A DNA stretch of 41,405 bases, taken from Spirogloea muscicola (taxonomy: Eukaryota; Streptophyta; Zygnematophyceae; Spirogloeales; Spirogloeaceae). Where the stretch lies: NCBI GenBank assembly GCA_009602725.1, contig WELB01000124.1, forward strand, positions 380,254-421,658, read 5' to 3'. The translations under genes were made by a program, and so were the position numbers. The notes below the pieces were generated by a model. The model made no database searches and was not told the origin of the DNA. It saw only the letters and a list, made by a program, of their open reading frames with translations. Below are positions 1 to 9,665 of the stretch, piece by piece; the stretch's first letter is position 1, and the number at the start of each line of letters is the position of its first letter.

Positions 1-267
1 TGCTCTCCAACGCCACTTGATATCCCGCCTCCTTGACGATGCCATACATGGCGTCACGTAGGAGGTTGTGGGAGCCCGTGCGCTCACTGCCTTTGGCACA
101 CCTGAGCATGTGGTCACCCATGAGCACTTCATCATGCTCAATAAGCCCACATTCACATTGGGTCACCCCTGCCAAGCACAGGGATGGTAAGCCAAGACGG
201 CGGCGCATAGCATCGCAAAACAAAGCATTGTCCATCCGCAAGCCCGCATGCAAAGGCAAAGCGCGAA
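1..267 (-). pseudogene. non-LTR retroelement fragment, cut by window edge
   Basis: Read on the minus strand, this is a near-identical copy of 7730-7984 and runs off the left edge. It encodes the end of the reverse-transcriptase tail (RMDNALFCDAMRRRLGLP), a knuckle of the form CECG...DHMLRC (CxC-x12-H-x4-C), and the following NLLRDAMYGIVKEAGYQVAL stretch. Unlike the copy at 7585-8516, it keeps the 8 bases (around 205-212) that hold the RT tail and the knuckle in one frame. It is therefore the better guide to the ancestral sequence. The 5' part of the element is missing; at about 268 it gives way to a hairpin repeat. The family assignment rests on the knuckle plus endonuclease seen in the sister copies. 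Confidence 0.75.
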
Positions 268-282
268 AAAGAAGGAAGACTC

Positions 283-430
283 TTCCAGTAGAGGGCGATG
301 ACTGTGATTGGCTAGCCCCGAAAAGAAGGCAGTCTCTGGTCGAGAGAGGGCGCGCGGTGCGATTAAAATTTGGGGAGGGCGTGCAGGCCGAGCCAGTACA
401 AGACTCGGGCGGATTTTGACCCGGATCGGC
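283..430 (-). repeat. retroelement 3'-UTR hairpin unit and GCGCGCGGTGCG tail
   Basis: This contains the recurrent unit 'cttccagtagagggcgatg...' followed by an imperfect GGCTGTGA/GCCAGCCC-type hairpin. A GCGCGCGGTGCG motif follows, which also occurs near 5310 and 23970. It is a solo copy of the retroelement 3' tail. The base composition and long antisense frames here do not support a gene. Confidence 0.6.
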
Positions 431-1023
431 TGGGCTCTAACAACCGGGTCTGATGCAGCCGGTATCTGGAGACAAGGCGCGCGGTGTCCGTGACATTGAG
501 GAGTCCCAGCCGAGCCAGTGCAATGTTCAGCCACAATGCCGACGCACAGGCAAGTGCAGACAGACGGCGCAGATGGAGAGCGCAATTGCGCACTACAGTG
601 GCCTGCTTGAGCCTCTTCACCTTGTTCCCTTCAGACCCTGGCAGAGTGCTGACTTGGCCAGCCTGTTTTACTTTGCGGTTTTAGCTTCGCACAACCTGGG
701 TGAGGCTCCAGGCTGACCTTCTCCACTCAGCTGCTCTCTGCTGCTTGGCAGCAAGCGGAGGTCAAGGCGCCTCGCTTCCAAATTGCTCGAGCTTATTCAC
801 GGTCAAAAAGCCGATGTAATTTTGTCGAAGTTGTCGACCGCTGCCCGCAGTTTCTATTTATTCTCCTCCTGATTAAAGTGAAGGAAGTTTTGCTGAGCCT
901 GCAGGCTTAATCTGCGCACGAAGGCTGGGGCCCTCACACCTATCCTGGAAGTGCTGCCTGTCGCCTCAGTCATGCAGTTGACATAGAAGGCCCAGTGGAT
1001 TTCTCCAAAGGAAGCTTGCCGTT
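431..1023. other. gene-free stretch
   Basis: Several overlapping open frames exist on both strands, but none has a recognisable domain or a start and splice pattern I can support. Nothing else is evident. Confidence 0.5.
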
Positions 1024-1332
1024 CTACACATCAAGATCGCGATCCTGGAGGTCATCCTGCCGCAACCACAATCTGAGTGATTTTATAGAATAACCATCGG
1101 CCGCCAGCAGGCGGAGTTCGCGGAGAGAGAGAAGCGGACTGTGATGAGGTAGCCGCGTGAGTCTTGGGAAGGCTTCAGCCAGCTCCAAGCTCGCGCTCTC
1201 CGAGTCCCACAGCGCTGCCATGGCGCCATGCCTTGCCTTCAGCGGCCTGCGCTCGGGCAGCGCGAGCTCGGTGACGCTTGAGGCGGCGCGGGCCAGTGCC
1301 GCCGCCAGGCACTTGTTTGGCAGGCCGTTCAT
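1024..1332 (-). pseudogene. F-box/LRR paralogue fragment
   Basis: A 102-codon minus-strand frame begins MNGLPNKCLAAALARAASS, an F-box-like start. It continues through AEAFPRLTRL and LRELRLLAAD, then stops at a TAG (1024-1026). The same order appears in the larger gene at 2834-4747: LPDECLAVVLARAAA, then AAAFPKLARL, then VDLRLLAAATAL. This is a truncated paralogue lacking nearly all the leucine-rich repeats. It has one continuous frame across the GC-rich linker, where the larger gene changes frame. A short expressed F-box protein is possible, but the abrupt end after about one repeat argues for a relic. Confidence 0.6.
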
Positions 1333-1399
1333 GGCGGAGCACCGCGGGGAGCGCGGGCCGGCCCGCTTTCCCAAGCGCTTGCTTTGCACCGCCGAGCCC

Positions 1400-2833
1400 T
1401 ACTGGAACGGCAGTAGTCACGCCTGACACGTACTGTGCGCCAAAAGGCTATACGGCCATGCTGTGCGGGAGTATTCGCCAGCAACCTCCTGAACACCGTG
1501 AACTCTCGTAAATAGCACTGTTTGGCGCTCACAAGGCGTGGAAATGTCACAGTGGAGAGGTGGGTGATTCTATGGACGATATAGACCAACTCGACTGAAC
1601 GTTATCGATGGCGGACTTTTTCTCCAAGGCCGTCAAGGAGCAGGACAGGGAGGCGATGGCGTCCATATAGCCCATCTATTGCTGTAGCAGTACGACCTCC
1701 ATACCGTGCTTGCTCCCTACCCAGTGGCCACTTGAGTTGCTGTCTGCTTTAGCGCTTTCTGGCCCCTTCAAACCTCGTTCGGTCTTTCTTCTGGGCTGGC
1801 CGATCACAGCCATCGCCCTCTTCTGGAAGAGTCCTCCTTCTTGCTTGCTCGCATCAGGTCAGCAATCAACAAGTGACAACTCAGATGTCGGAGGGGGAAT
1901 TTACGAAGCATTCTCTTGGGCTTAGGGGGCTTCTTCACTCTCACAGAATGCATGCTAAGCTGAGTTCCGCCCAGCTTACCAGCAGCTACCACATCGACCT
2001 AGTGTACCAGATTCTCAATATAGCGTCATGACACAATCGTATCCCACAAATTCATATACTACTGTAAGTATGGACTCTCGAGAAGGCGTGATCATGCAAG
2101 GCAAGCCTCAGAAGCCTGAAGAAGAACGCTGAACGTTTCTCTGATGCGACATATGTGTGCAGACCATCTTTTCAGTCTCCGGCCTACTTAGCCGATGGAA
2201 GGTGTGAGCAGCGGGCTGATGGAGTGATTGTCCTACAGTAGCGGAGTAGGTTGCCCTGCTTGCATGTACTCACAATGTAGTGGGACATATGGTGAAAGAT
2301 GCCCATGATGTTTGGGCTGGATATCAGTATCTCAATACGGGCCCAAGAGTTCTTGTTGACATACGATCAGCAGAAGGGTGAATAGGAAGGTAATCCTTCT
2401 TACTTCAAGGAGAAAGATTATTGTCCCTTATCCGTTATCAGTGAGATCAGGAAAGACAGAAGGTCTGGTGCTGACAGTGCCCATAGATGCCTGGGAATGA
2501 GACTACTACGACCTTGGATGGTCTCTTCCTAGCCTGGGCCTCTTGCACGTTGAAACATGAGAACAGCCAGTCAACAAAAACGTTTACATGCAAGTCTTCC
2601 TCGTCATTACTTCTGCACCACATGCAGCAACTTTTGGACGCTGCAGTGAGCATTACCACAACCATGAAAACTGATTGACTCTGATGATCAGTGAAAGTCC
2701 GAGAATCCTGGCAAGGCCGTAAGCTCGGTTTAGAAGGTTAGACAACTGCCCAAGCAAGAAATGAAGCAGCCATTCAAACTGCCGACACAACCTTGACAAT
2801 GTCACGCTCCCTATACTGCTCTATATCAAGGAC
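1400..2833. other. gene-free stretch with one solo hairpin repeat
   Basis: No coding region is supported. A plus-strand copy of the hairpin repeat lies at about 1765-1835 ('tgggctggccgatcacagccatcgccctcttctggaag'-type). The 2.0-2.8 kb part is more AT-rich than its surroundings and probably contains the 3' flank of the F-box gene. Confidence 0.5.
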
Positions 2834-4747
2834 TTACAATGACTGCATTGCATGAATAATGCGGAATTTGAAAAATTGAGGACCACCAAAGTCGGCCTCC
2901 CACTGCTCTTCCACCCTCTCCAGACGAGAAACTCTTCTGGAATGATGTTGGAGGTCCGCAACAGCTTGCGGCAGCATGTCGACCTCACCAAGAGGGAGGC
3001 CTTCCACATGCAAAATTTCTAGTTGACTGCAACTAGCAAGAAGATCAGCAATAATCTGGTTGATATCCATGTTGTGACCAAGCCAGCAGTCATACAAGCG
3101 CAAAACTCTCAGGCTAGTGCATGGGCTCACCAATCTAGTCATGACTCTATCAGATTCGGCTTCACCAAAGATTCTGGATGCTGCCTCCGTGAGGCATGAA
3201 AGATCCAATGTGTTGTCAAACTCGGAGGTTGCCCTTGCAAAAAGCACACTGCTTGCCCTTGCAAAAGGCATACTGCTGAGCTCCAGGCTAACAAGCTGAC
3301 TGCAACCTGCAAGAAGTCTAATTGCACAATCATTGTGCAGCTCAATAACTCCGGCAAGTCGCAGTGCTGACAGGCCAGGGCACCAGCTGCTGAGGCTCCA
3401 GAAGCCATGCATAGCATCGTGTGTGCCCCAACAATAGTCACAGTCGAGGGAACGGAGGGATGGGAGACTCTTAGGGAAGCAGAGGTCCCCGCCCATAAAG
3501 CGAATCTTCTCAAGGCCAAGAGTCGCCAAACAGGGGGCCTTTGCTAGGAAGGCCAGTAAATTGCCAGCAGTCAGTCTCCATGCCACCAGCCTGAGCACCG
3601 TAAGGGAAGGAAGATGTTTGCAAGCGTGCAGCCAGTCATCGAGGTGTGCATCGGCCCAGGAGCCAAGAATCTGAAGCTCTTGCAATTGCAAGCAGTAGGC
3701 AGCTAAGTCCTTGATAGCATCAGCGTTGTCGTCGCCCTCTGGGAGATGTATGTCAACAACCTGCAACCCTGAGAAGTTGGCTGTAGCTGACTTTGGCCGC
3801 AGCCAATGGCAGTTCCAAGGCCGACGGCTAAGCAACCGCGTCAGCGAGCGGCATGATGACATGAGCGCCCAAGAGGAGACTGGCAACAGCTTTTGACAGG
3901 CGTCAATGCCAACCTCCTGCAGCAGCGGGCAAGCGGAGGCTAGCGCAATAATCCCGGCGTCGGTGATGGCAGCATAGCCAGTCAAGCGGAAGGATAGTAA
4001 GTGCCGCAAGTTGCTTGCAATGGACAGCAGTCCTGCATCTGTGACAGATTCGGATGGCCGCCTGGCGCTGCTGAGCTCTACTTTCGTGAGGCGCTTGCAT
4101 GCAACAACGACAGTCTGAATGTCCGAATCTGCAGATGACAATATCAACTCAACCGGCCTGTCAGATGCACTTAGGTCATCAAGGACGCGAGTTGGACTAC
4201 TGCTCAAGTTGGATATCGTCAAGTGTCAGGAATATTAATTAGAATGAGGACAGCTTCCCAATTTGGAGCATGATAGAAGCAGTAAGATTTCTGAGCAGCT
4301 CACCAGTGATGTCGAACCAACCCAGGGAGAGGCTCTCGAGACCGGTGAGGTGGGCAACGACGTCAGATGGAAAGGCTGGCGGGCTGTGGAGAACCAGCCC
4401 CCGCAGGATCCGCGCGTGAGCGGCGAGGTCACGGAGGCCGGCAACCAGCTGCTCCTCCGGAAGCTGCAGGTTCACGCGCAGGTCCGAGAGCGCGGTGGCG
4501 GCCGCCAGCAGGCGCAGGTCGACGAAAGCGAGTTGGACGGTGAGGCACAGCCGCGCGAGCTTTGGGAAGGCCGCGGCCAGCGCCGGGCCGAGCTCGCGCT
4601 GTCCGGGCCGGGCGCGCGGCCACAGCGGCCCCGCATCAGGCGGCGGCGGGCGGGCGGGGCGCGGGCGTGGGCGGGCGGCGCGGCGGCGCGGGCGAGCACC
4701 ACCGCCAGGCACTCGTCCGGCAGGACGTCCATGGCCATGGCGGACAA
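2834..4747 (-). CDS. F-box/leucine-rich-repeat protein (frame breaks near 4.6 and 4.2 kb)
   Basis: Substrate-recognition subunits of SCF ubiquitin ligases pair an N-terminal F-box with leucine-rich repeats; this gene has that layout. An ATG near 4735 opens MAMDVLPDECLAVVLARAAA (F-box helix 1). A second frame carries the first repeats (AAAFPKLARLCLTVQ, LTGLESLSLGWFDITGELL). A third frame, 4222-2834, carries about 14 further repeats (for example LPSLTVLRLVAWRLT, CTSLRVLRLYDCWLG) and ends HAMQSL-stop. The first frame change lies in a very GC-rich tract (4595-4690) where the 1.0-kb paralogue is continuous. The second is near 4215-4300, where a GTGAGC donor and AG acceptors exist but the simplest pairing does not restore phase. 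The frame at 4222 opens at TTG, not ATG, so it is not a separate gene start. Either small introns or indels join the parts. The SCF role is inferred. Confidence 0.65.
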
Positions 4748-5336
4748 CGACTGTGTTGGGTGTGGTGGAGGGCCTAAGTCCAGAAGAGAACGAAAAACTT
4801 CGTGTATTTGAAATAGACGAAGGCCAAATGGCCAAGTACAAAGGCAAGCACATCTTAAGACCTACATAACCTACAGTAGAAAGAGAGAGGCGCGCGGAGC
4901 ACATGAAGTGAAAGGGAGGCCAATTGAAGCCAATAAATTGTTCAGGCAGAATCTAGAGCATACTAAAACAAGGCTACAGAGAACGGAGCCCTATACTAAG
5001 GTGTCTAGAGTAACAAGGTGACATTAGTACCACTCGGGTCCAAAAGTAAGCAAGCGCTTCCAGATTGACAGCACTGGCTGTGAGAAGCCAGCCCAAAAGA
5101 ATGGACAAGGTCTGAAAGGGTCGGATGGCGCAAGAGAAGGGCTCGCCCATTGAGGCAAGAAGCCAGATACTAAGCACTAAGACGTCAGCAAGGGAGGCTC
5201 TCAGTAACCTCTAGTCAGCAAGTGCAGGTCGGAAAGAAGGAATTGCGCCCCCATAGAATAAGAGGGGCTAGCAAAGCCAGCCCAGGAGAGAAGGCACGCG
5301 GTGCGCTTAAATTTGACAAGGAGGCCAATTCTAGCC
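4748..5336. repeat. non-coding stretch with retroelement tail copies
   Basis: No gene is supported. Three pieces recur elsewhere. 4885-4925 has a GCGCGCGGAGCACATGAAG-type motif shared with 23960-24000. 5080-5160 is a minus-strand hairpin repeat with the flanking 'aagggctcgcccattgagg' tail. 5266-5335 is the 3' UTR of the retroelement copy that ends at 5337. Confidence 0.6.
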
Positions 5337-6262
5337 TTACATATGTCCTGTTAACTGGGTAATAAGGGGGACACCAATACCCCGAGTGAGCACATGCATA
5401 TCTGACATGCTATACTGAGGCGCCAAACCACCACCACGGAAGCCATAAGCCTGGCCTAATGCACGACCAGTACGCTGGTGTATCGCGAGTGCCTGGGAGC
5501 GCTGTAGACTCAATGATAGCCGCATTCTGTAGCATGCAACGATTGCTTGCGGGACGCTAGAATGCCCCAAGCTACCCGCCCAACTACGTCGGCGGGCATC
5601 GCCATGCAGTGCCAGGCGATGGAGGAGGGAAGGCCTCTTCGTTCCGCAGCCGCCGTAGATGTCCATGGCGCATGGGAAGAAGTGGTCGCCCCGGGGGTGG
5701 TCATTATAGTGCCTCTCCTTCTTCCTCTCTGCATGATGTGTCGCCGGACCTGGCACAGTCGGTGTGGGTGCCCCTGGTTGGAATGCGTCGATGAGAACGA
5801 CGTCGAGGAGAAGACGAGGCCCACCACTCCGGGGGGTGGCCACCACATCCAGACGCCTGACGTAAGGCCTGCAACGCTTCTGGAGCACCGGCATGATGCC
5901 CGGCACCTCCATGGCCGCATGATAACCTGCCTCGCACACCAAGCCATACATAGCGTCTCTGAGAAGATTGTGGGAGGCATTACGTTCACTTCCCTCAAAA
6001 GGGAATCGAAGCATCGAAGCATGTGGGCTGCCAAAGATATCGCATCCTCTGAACGATGGCCACATTCACACTGTTGAATGCCAGCCAAGCGTTGAGCCAA
6101 TCCGATGCCCCGGGAGAGCTCACGGAGTGGAGACGAGAGAGCCCACGCCCATCCTCCTTGAGCATCGCCTTGAGGTGGCTCATGTCTCGCCCAGGAAAGA
6201 ATGGACAATATCCAAAGGCCACAAAAATGGTGCCGAAAAGAAAGAACTGCACAACTAGACAC
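5337..6262 (-). pseudogene. non-LTR retroelement C-terminus, diverged subfamily, frameshifted
   Basis: Minus-strand remnant of the same element family as 7585-8516. In order it carries: an RT-tail motif (LHSVSSPGASDWLNAWLA); a knuckle QQCECG...AHMLRC (in the 5510-6262 frame); then, after a frame change near 6000-6015, ERNASHNLLRDAMYGLVCEA; RRLDVV...LLLDVVLIDAF; HYNDHPRGDHFFPCAMDIYG; and YRMRLSLSLQRSQALAIHQR. Asp residues in RRLDVV and LLDVV and the AMDIYG motif fit a PD-(D/E)xK restriction-like endonuclease. The frameshift coincides with a duplicated ATGCTTCG inside the knuckle-endonuclease linker. The usual terminal LTRGY is changed to LTRGIGVPL, extending the frame. It is a dead copy, closest to the fragments at 8657-8757 and 23944-24200. 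Confidence 0.75.
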
Positions 6263-6346
6263 AAGATGATGCAGACGGAAGCTCAGTACCCACGAGTAAG
6301 CAACAGCAAGTCAGAATAATCTGAAGCTGGGAAAGAGGAGAAGGGC

Positions 6347-6455
6347 TCGCCATCGTCCGCCGCTTCCATGGGGAGCCGCTGGACCTTCATGCAGCTGGGT
6401 CGCTGGCGCAGGCATACCGCATGCGCTTGGCCGTCCCGGTGCAGAAGAAGAATGC
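6347..6455 (+). pseudogene. retroelement endonuclease fragment
   Basis: A short plus-strand piece reads RRFHGEPLDLHAAGSLAQAY then RMRLAVPVQK. It matches the minus-strand copy at 7244-7545 (RRFHGEPVDFHAAGSLPQVY). Both ends are cut. A minus-type hairpin repeat follows at 6465-6545. Confidence 0.65.
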
Positions 6456-6639
6456 GCGGCCAAATTGACTGGTGGCTGTGAGAGGCCAGCCCAAAGGAAT
6501 GGTCAAAGTCCGAAGAAACCGGATGGAGCAGAAAGCAAGGTACTAAGTGGCTAAGACGGCAGCAAGGGGACACTCTGTAACCTCGAGTTAGTAGATGCAA
6601 ATCAGAATAGCTAGCAGAAGAAGAGGTGCAGAGAGTACT

Positions 6640-6890
6640 ATGGCAAGCGCGCGGCACCTGCGTGCCGGAAGAGCCCTTGCTGCTGCCTCTGGCTCTGGTC
6701 AGAAGACCCGCTTCCGGGAGCCAAGTTTCTCTGACCTGAGGCTGCTTAGCAGGGGTTACTGAGTGCTTCGTAGCTGCTTAGTTTCTTTTTGTGCTTGTTT
6801 TCTTAGTGCTTCCCCTGGCCCTTTCTCGTACTTTGTTCATTCTCTTCTTGGGCTGGCTTTCACTTCTGCTCGCACTTCTGCTCGCCCATT
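6640..6890 (+). mobile_element. retroelement 3' end (plus copy) with 3' UTR
   Basis: The coding tail HLRAGRALAAASGSGQ...SFSDLRLLSRGY ends at TGA 6760-6762. The 3' UTR follows (TAGCTGCTTAGTTTCTTTTT..., CCCCTGGCCC, CTCGTACTTTGTTC) up to the GGGCTGGC hairpin near 6850-6890. The same tail recurs at 10255-10440 and 22815-23070, which defines the 3' UTR. Only about the last 40 codons are present. Confidence 0.8.
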
Positions 6891-7110
6891 GAGGATAGGG
6901 GCTGGAAAAAGCCAGCCCAAAAAGAGAATGAACAAAGTACGAGAAAGGGCCAGGGGAAGCACTCAGCAAAACGACACAAATTAAGCACAAAAAGAAACTT
7001 AACTGAGCAGCTACGAAGCACTCAGTAACCCCTGCTAAGCAGGCTCAGGTCAGAGAAACTGGAAGCGGGTCCCCTGGCCAGAGCCAGAGGCAGCGGCAAG
7101 AAATTGCTTG
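6891..7110 (-). mobile_element. retroelement 3' end (minus copy), tail-to-tail with the previous
   Basis: Reverse-complement copy of 6640-6890: the 3' UTR at 6900-7021, the stop at 7022-7024, and the last codons (LLSRGY side) up to about 7110. The two copies are joined at their 3' hairpins, making a palindrome of roughly 470 bp centred near 6890. Confidence 0.8.
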
Positions 7111-7128
7111 CCCATATAAAAAGAGGTG

Positions 7129-7545
7129 CTAGCAAAGCCAGCCCAGAAAAGAATGGACAATATCAGAAGGCCACAAAGGCCACAAAGCGGTGCCGAAAGA
7201 GATTATCCTACACACCAGGACACGAACTGATGCAAATGGATGCTCAATATCCACGAGTGAGCAACAGCAAATCAGCATAACTCGAAGCAGGAGGGCTCTT
7301 CCGGCACGCAGGTGCAGCGCGCGTATCATAGACCTCTGCAGCGAGACGGCCAAGCGCATGCGGTACACCTGCGGTAGCGACCCGGCTGCATGAAAATCTA
7401 CCGGCTCCCCATGGAAGCGGCGGACGATGGCGTGACGTGAGAGCTGGTTGAGCAACTCGAGCCACCGAGCGCCCAACGCCCCGTGCGTGTCGATGGCGAG
7501 CGGGATAAGATGGCGGCCGGCGCGCGTGGACGGAAAGCACACTAA
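7129..7545 (-). pseudogene. retroelement endonuclease C-terminus with frameshift, plus tail hairpin
   Basis: The minus strand reads LIPLAIDTHGALGARWLELL, then HGEPVDFHAAGSLPQVY, RMRLAVSLQRSM and HLRAGRALL. It shifts frame near 7290 to end SSYADLLLLTRGY at a TGA at 7244-7246. 7133-7165 is the associated hairpin tail (GCAAAGCCAGCCCAGAAAAG). The catalytic Asp region is missing upstream. Confidence 0.7.
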
Positions 7546-7584
7546 GGACGTGCATCACCTGCTAAGCCGACCCTCTCAGTAGCC

Positions 7585-8516
7585 ACATACTAGCAAATGG
7601 GAATAAAGGGAGCTCCTCCCTCCAGCGCAGACGAGCAACCACTGGAGCATCTCCGGAGTCTCCTCCAAGGGGATGCTCGAGGCCAGGCTCGGCTCCTATC
7701 TGTATCGTCTCTGGGAGCGTCTGAGTGGCTCCGCGCTTTGCCTTTGCATGCGGGCTTGCGGATGGAAAATGCTTTGTTTTGCGCCGCCGTCTTGGCTTAC
7801 CATCCCTGTGCTTGGCAGGGGTGACCCAATGTGAATGTGGGCTTATTGGACATGATGCAGTGCTCATGGGTGACCACATGCTCAGGTGTGCCAAAGGCAG
7901 TGAGCGCACGGGCTCCCACAACCTCCTACGTGACGCCATGTATGGCATCGTCAAGGAGGCGGGATATCAAGTGGCGTTGGAGAGCACCGGGGTGATGCCC
8001 GTCCAGCTCCGCAACGGGGTCCCTCGGACGCGGCGTGTCGATCTGGTCGGCGTCCCCCTGGGAGGTGGCAAGCGGCTTCTCATGGACGTCGTCCTAACCG
8101 ACAGCTTCCGGACGAAGGGCCCCGTAGCTTCTGAGACCGGCTTTGCCGTGAAGGTGGCCGAACAGAAGAAGTTGCACAAGTACAAGGACCACCCGGCGGG
8201 TGATACCTTTTACCCCCTGGCCATGGACATCCATGGGTGTTACGGGGGTCGGTGGTCCTCGTTACTTTCGCTGCTGGCATCTCAAGCCGACCAGCGGCGC
8301 CGGGAACAGGGTGCAGCCCTTCCCGGTGGCTCGGTGCCTTTGGGTCTTGTGTCCTGCTACCGTATGCGTTTGTCTATGTCGCTACAGCGTTCCCAAGCGC
8401 TTGCTTTGCATCGCCGCGCTGGTCGTGCCCTTGCAGCAGCCTCTGGCTTGCGCAGCGGGGTTGCTCTTCCTCCCCTCAGCTCATCTGACTTCCTACTGCT
8501 GACACGGGGTTACTAA
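7585..8516 (+). pseudogene. non-LTR retroelement C-terminus: RT tail, zinc knuckle, restriction-like endonuclease
   Basis: This is the fullest copy in the window. Frame 7597-7780 carries the RT end (ARLLSVSSLGASEWLRAL, GLRMENALFC). Frame 7725-8516 carries RRRLGLPSLCLAGVTQCECG, a CxC-x12-H-x4-C knuckle ending DHMLRC, and NLLRDAMYGIVKEAGYQVAL. It continues with the endonuclease core RRVDLV...LLMDVVLTD, KYKDHPAGDTFYPLAMDIHG, and the tail QALALHRRAGRALAAASG...FLLLTRGY-stop. Compared with 1-267, 8 bases (gatgctat) are missing near 7783, which breaks the frame between RT and knuckle. The PD-(D/E)xK reading is from family knowledge of RLE-bearing non-LTR elements: D in RRVDLV, D in MDVV, then AMDIHG. 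The RT core and 5' end are absent. The 263-codon downstream frame alone might be translated, but is more likely a relic. Confidence 0.8.
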
Positions 8517-8656
8517 GAGCGCCCTGGCTGTCTAGCCTGTGGCTCCGTCATGAACACCTGTATGCATCTGGCTGGCTTTCACAGCCGCTCTTTTAATAGC
8601 AGCAGCCGCTTTCTCTCCCTTTTTCTTGCCGGATGGAAACCTCCCTCGCGCACAGA
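8517..8656 (+). repeat. 3' UTR of the preceding retroelement copy
   Basis: The sequence after the TAA includes GGCTGGCTTTCACAGCCGC, a variant of the family hairpin. 8517-8610 is repeated in reverse complement at 24346-24440, so it is a true element tail and not host sequence. Confidence 0.7.
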
Positions 8657-8757
8657 AGCATACAAAGCGTAGAAGGTTGTGGGAGGCATTACGCTCACCT
8701 CCCTCAACACATCGAAGCATGTGAACCGCCAACTCGTCGTCCGGACTATGGCCACAT
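8657..8757 (-). pseudogene. retroelement knuckle fragment
   Basis: The minus strand reads CGHSPDDELAVHMLRC then GERNASHNLLRF, the second half of the zinc knuckle and what follows. The first cysteines are lost where the sequence diverges, 16 bp before the inverted-repeat element at 8773. Confidence 0.6.
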
Positions 8758-8772
8758 TACTGTAGTGACCCT

Positions 8773-9106
8773 ACCCCTGTACACAGGCAACTAAGCGGTC
8801 AGGTTCTGATTGGGTTCGGACATACGGGTTTAGGAGCATCTTCTTTACACAATTGGAGGTATGCAGTGGAGGTGGAGACGCCGCCTGACGGGCGCGCCAC
8901 AGGCAGACTTCACTGCGCGGATGCGCGAGTGCTTCACAGTGTAGAGGTTTGCTCCTAAAGGAGGTGGAGACGCCACCTGACAGCGGCGCCACAGGGCAGA
9001 CTTCTGCTGCGCGGATGCGCGAGTGCACAGTAAAGAGGGTTTGCTCCTAAACCCTATGTCCGAACCCAATCAGGACCTGACCGCCTAGTTGTCTGTGTGC
9101 AGGGGT
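8773..9106. mobile_element. MITE-like element with 66-bp terminal inverted repeats
   Basis: 8773-8838 (acccctgtacacaggcaact...) and 9041-9106 are near-perfect inverted repeats of about 66 bp. They enclose two direct repeats of about 90 bp, 8868-8959 and 8960-9049. Each of these starts ggaggtggagacgcc and contains gcgcggatgcgcgagtgc. There is no transposase and no convincing target-site duplication next to the ends. The size and structure fit a non-autonomous DNA transposon. Confidence 0.75.
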
Positions 9107-9229
9107 CGATTTGCAACATGCACACTGTCGGATGCCTGCCAAAGAAAGTGGGGGGAAGCCAAGAAGGGAGTGGACGGCCGTCCGGACGAGGCGTGGAAAG
9201 GTCGTCGGAAGTGGTCGTAAAGTCAAAGC

Positions 9230-9470
9230 AGTCGGTGGTGCGTGACCCCCCCAAAGATCTCGCCAACGACTTGGAAGCCTGAGGATGCGCCCCTCGACGC
9301 CGCGACGGACGCGGAGGACTACTCCAAGGGAAGTGGCTCTCCCAAAGGGATGTGTAGTGTAGCGGACTGGGCTTTCGCTTACTGATACTTAGTAATTAGC
9401 GGTTGGCGGACGTTGTCACCGTCGATGACCATGAATACCGGGAACCGGCCGGGTGACACCCTTTGGTCTA
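9230..9470 (-). repeat. dispersed repeat 'gacatcgtccgct' family, copy 1
   Basis: The minus-strand sequence here resembles 22505-22800 and, in part, 24805-24925. Shared blocks include a gggtgtgacaccc palindrome, 'ttcccgg...ggtcatc', 'cgtgacatcgtccgct', 'tgactactgatta' and 'ggggggtcacgc'. No protein is recognised in it. It borders the outer sides of the large inverted repeat region. Confidence 0.6.
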
Positions 9471-9665
9471 CGGCCCGCGCGCTGCACCTGCGTGCCGGCA
9501 GAGCCCTCGCTGCTGCCTCTGGCTCTGGCCAGGCTGGCTTTGCCAGCCCCTCTTCTCTATGGGCGCGCACTTCTCTCTTGCCAGGAAGAAGTGGCTCTCC
9601 CAATGGGGGCAAGGGCTGTGAGAAGCCAGCCCGAAAAGAATTGACAAGGTTCGAAGGGGCCAAAC
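9470..9665 (+). pseudogene. retroelement tail fragment plus hairpin repeat
   Basis: 9470-9535 encodes ARALHLRAGRALAAASGSGQ, the conserved end of the element. It is followed by two copies of the GGCTGGC/GCCAGCC hairpin in opposite orientations (9530-9560 and 9610-9660, the latter with AAAAGAATTGACAAGG). Confidence 0.65.

Noticed and set aside
33-585. Open frames at the left edge on both strands
   Set aside because: They are antisense to, or shadows of, the minus-strand retroelement fragment and the hairpin repeat.
4222-4222. Independent gene start for the 462-codon LRR frame
   Set aside because: The first codon is TTG directly after an in-frame TGA, and the frame upstream on the same strand contains the missing F-box and first repeats; it is an internal part of one gene.
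6763-6990. Mirror-image 70-73-codon frames
   Set aside because: They lie in the palindromic 3' UTRs of the tail-to-tail retroelement ends and are non-coding by comparison with other copies.
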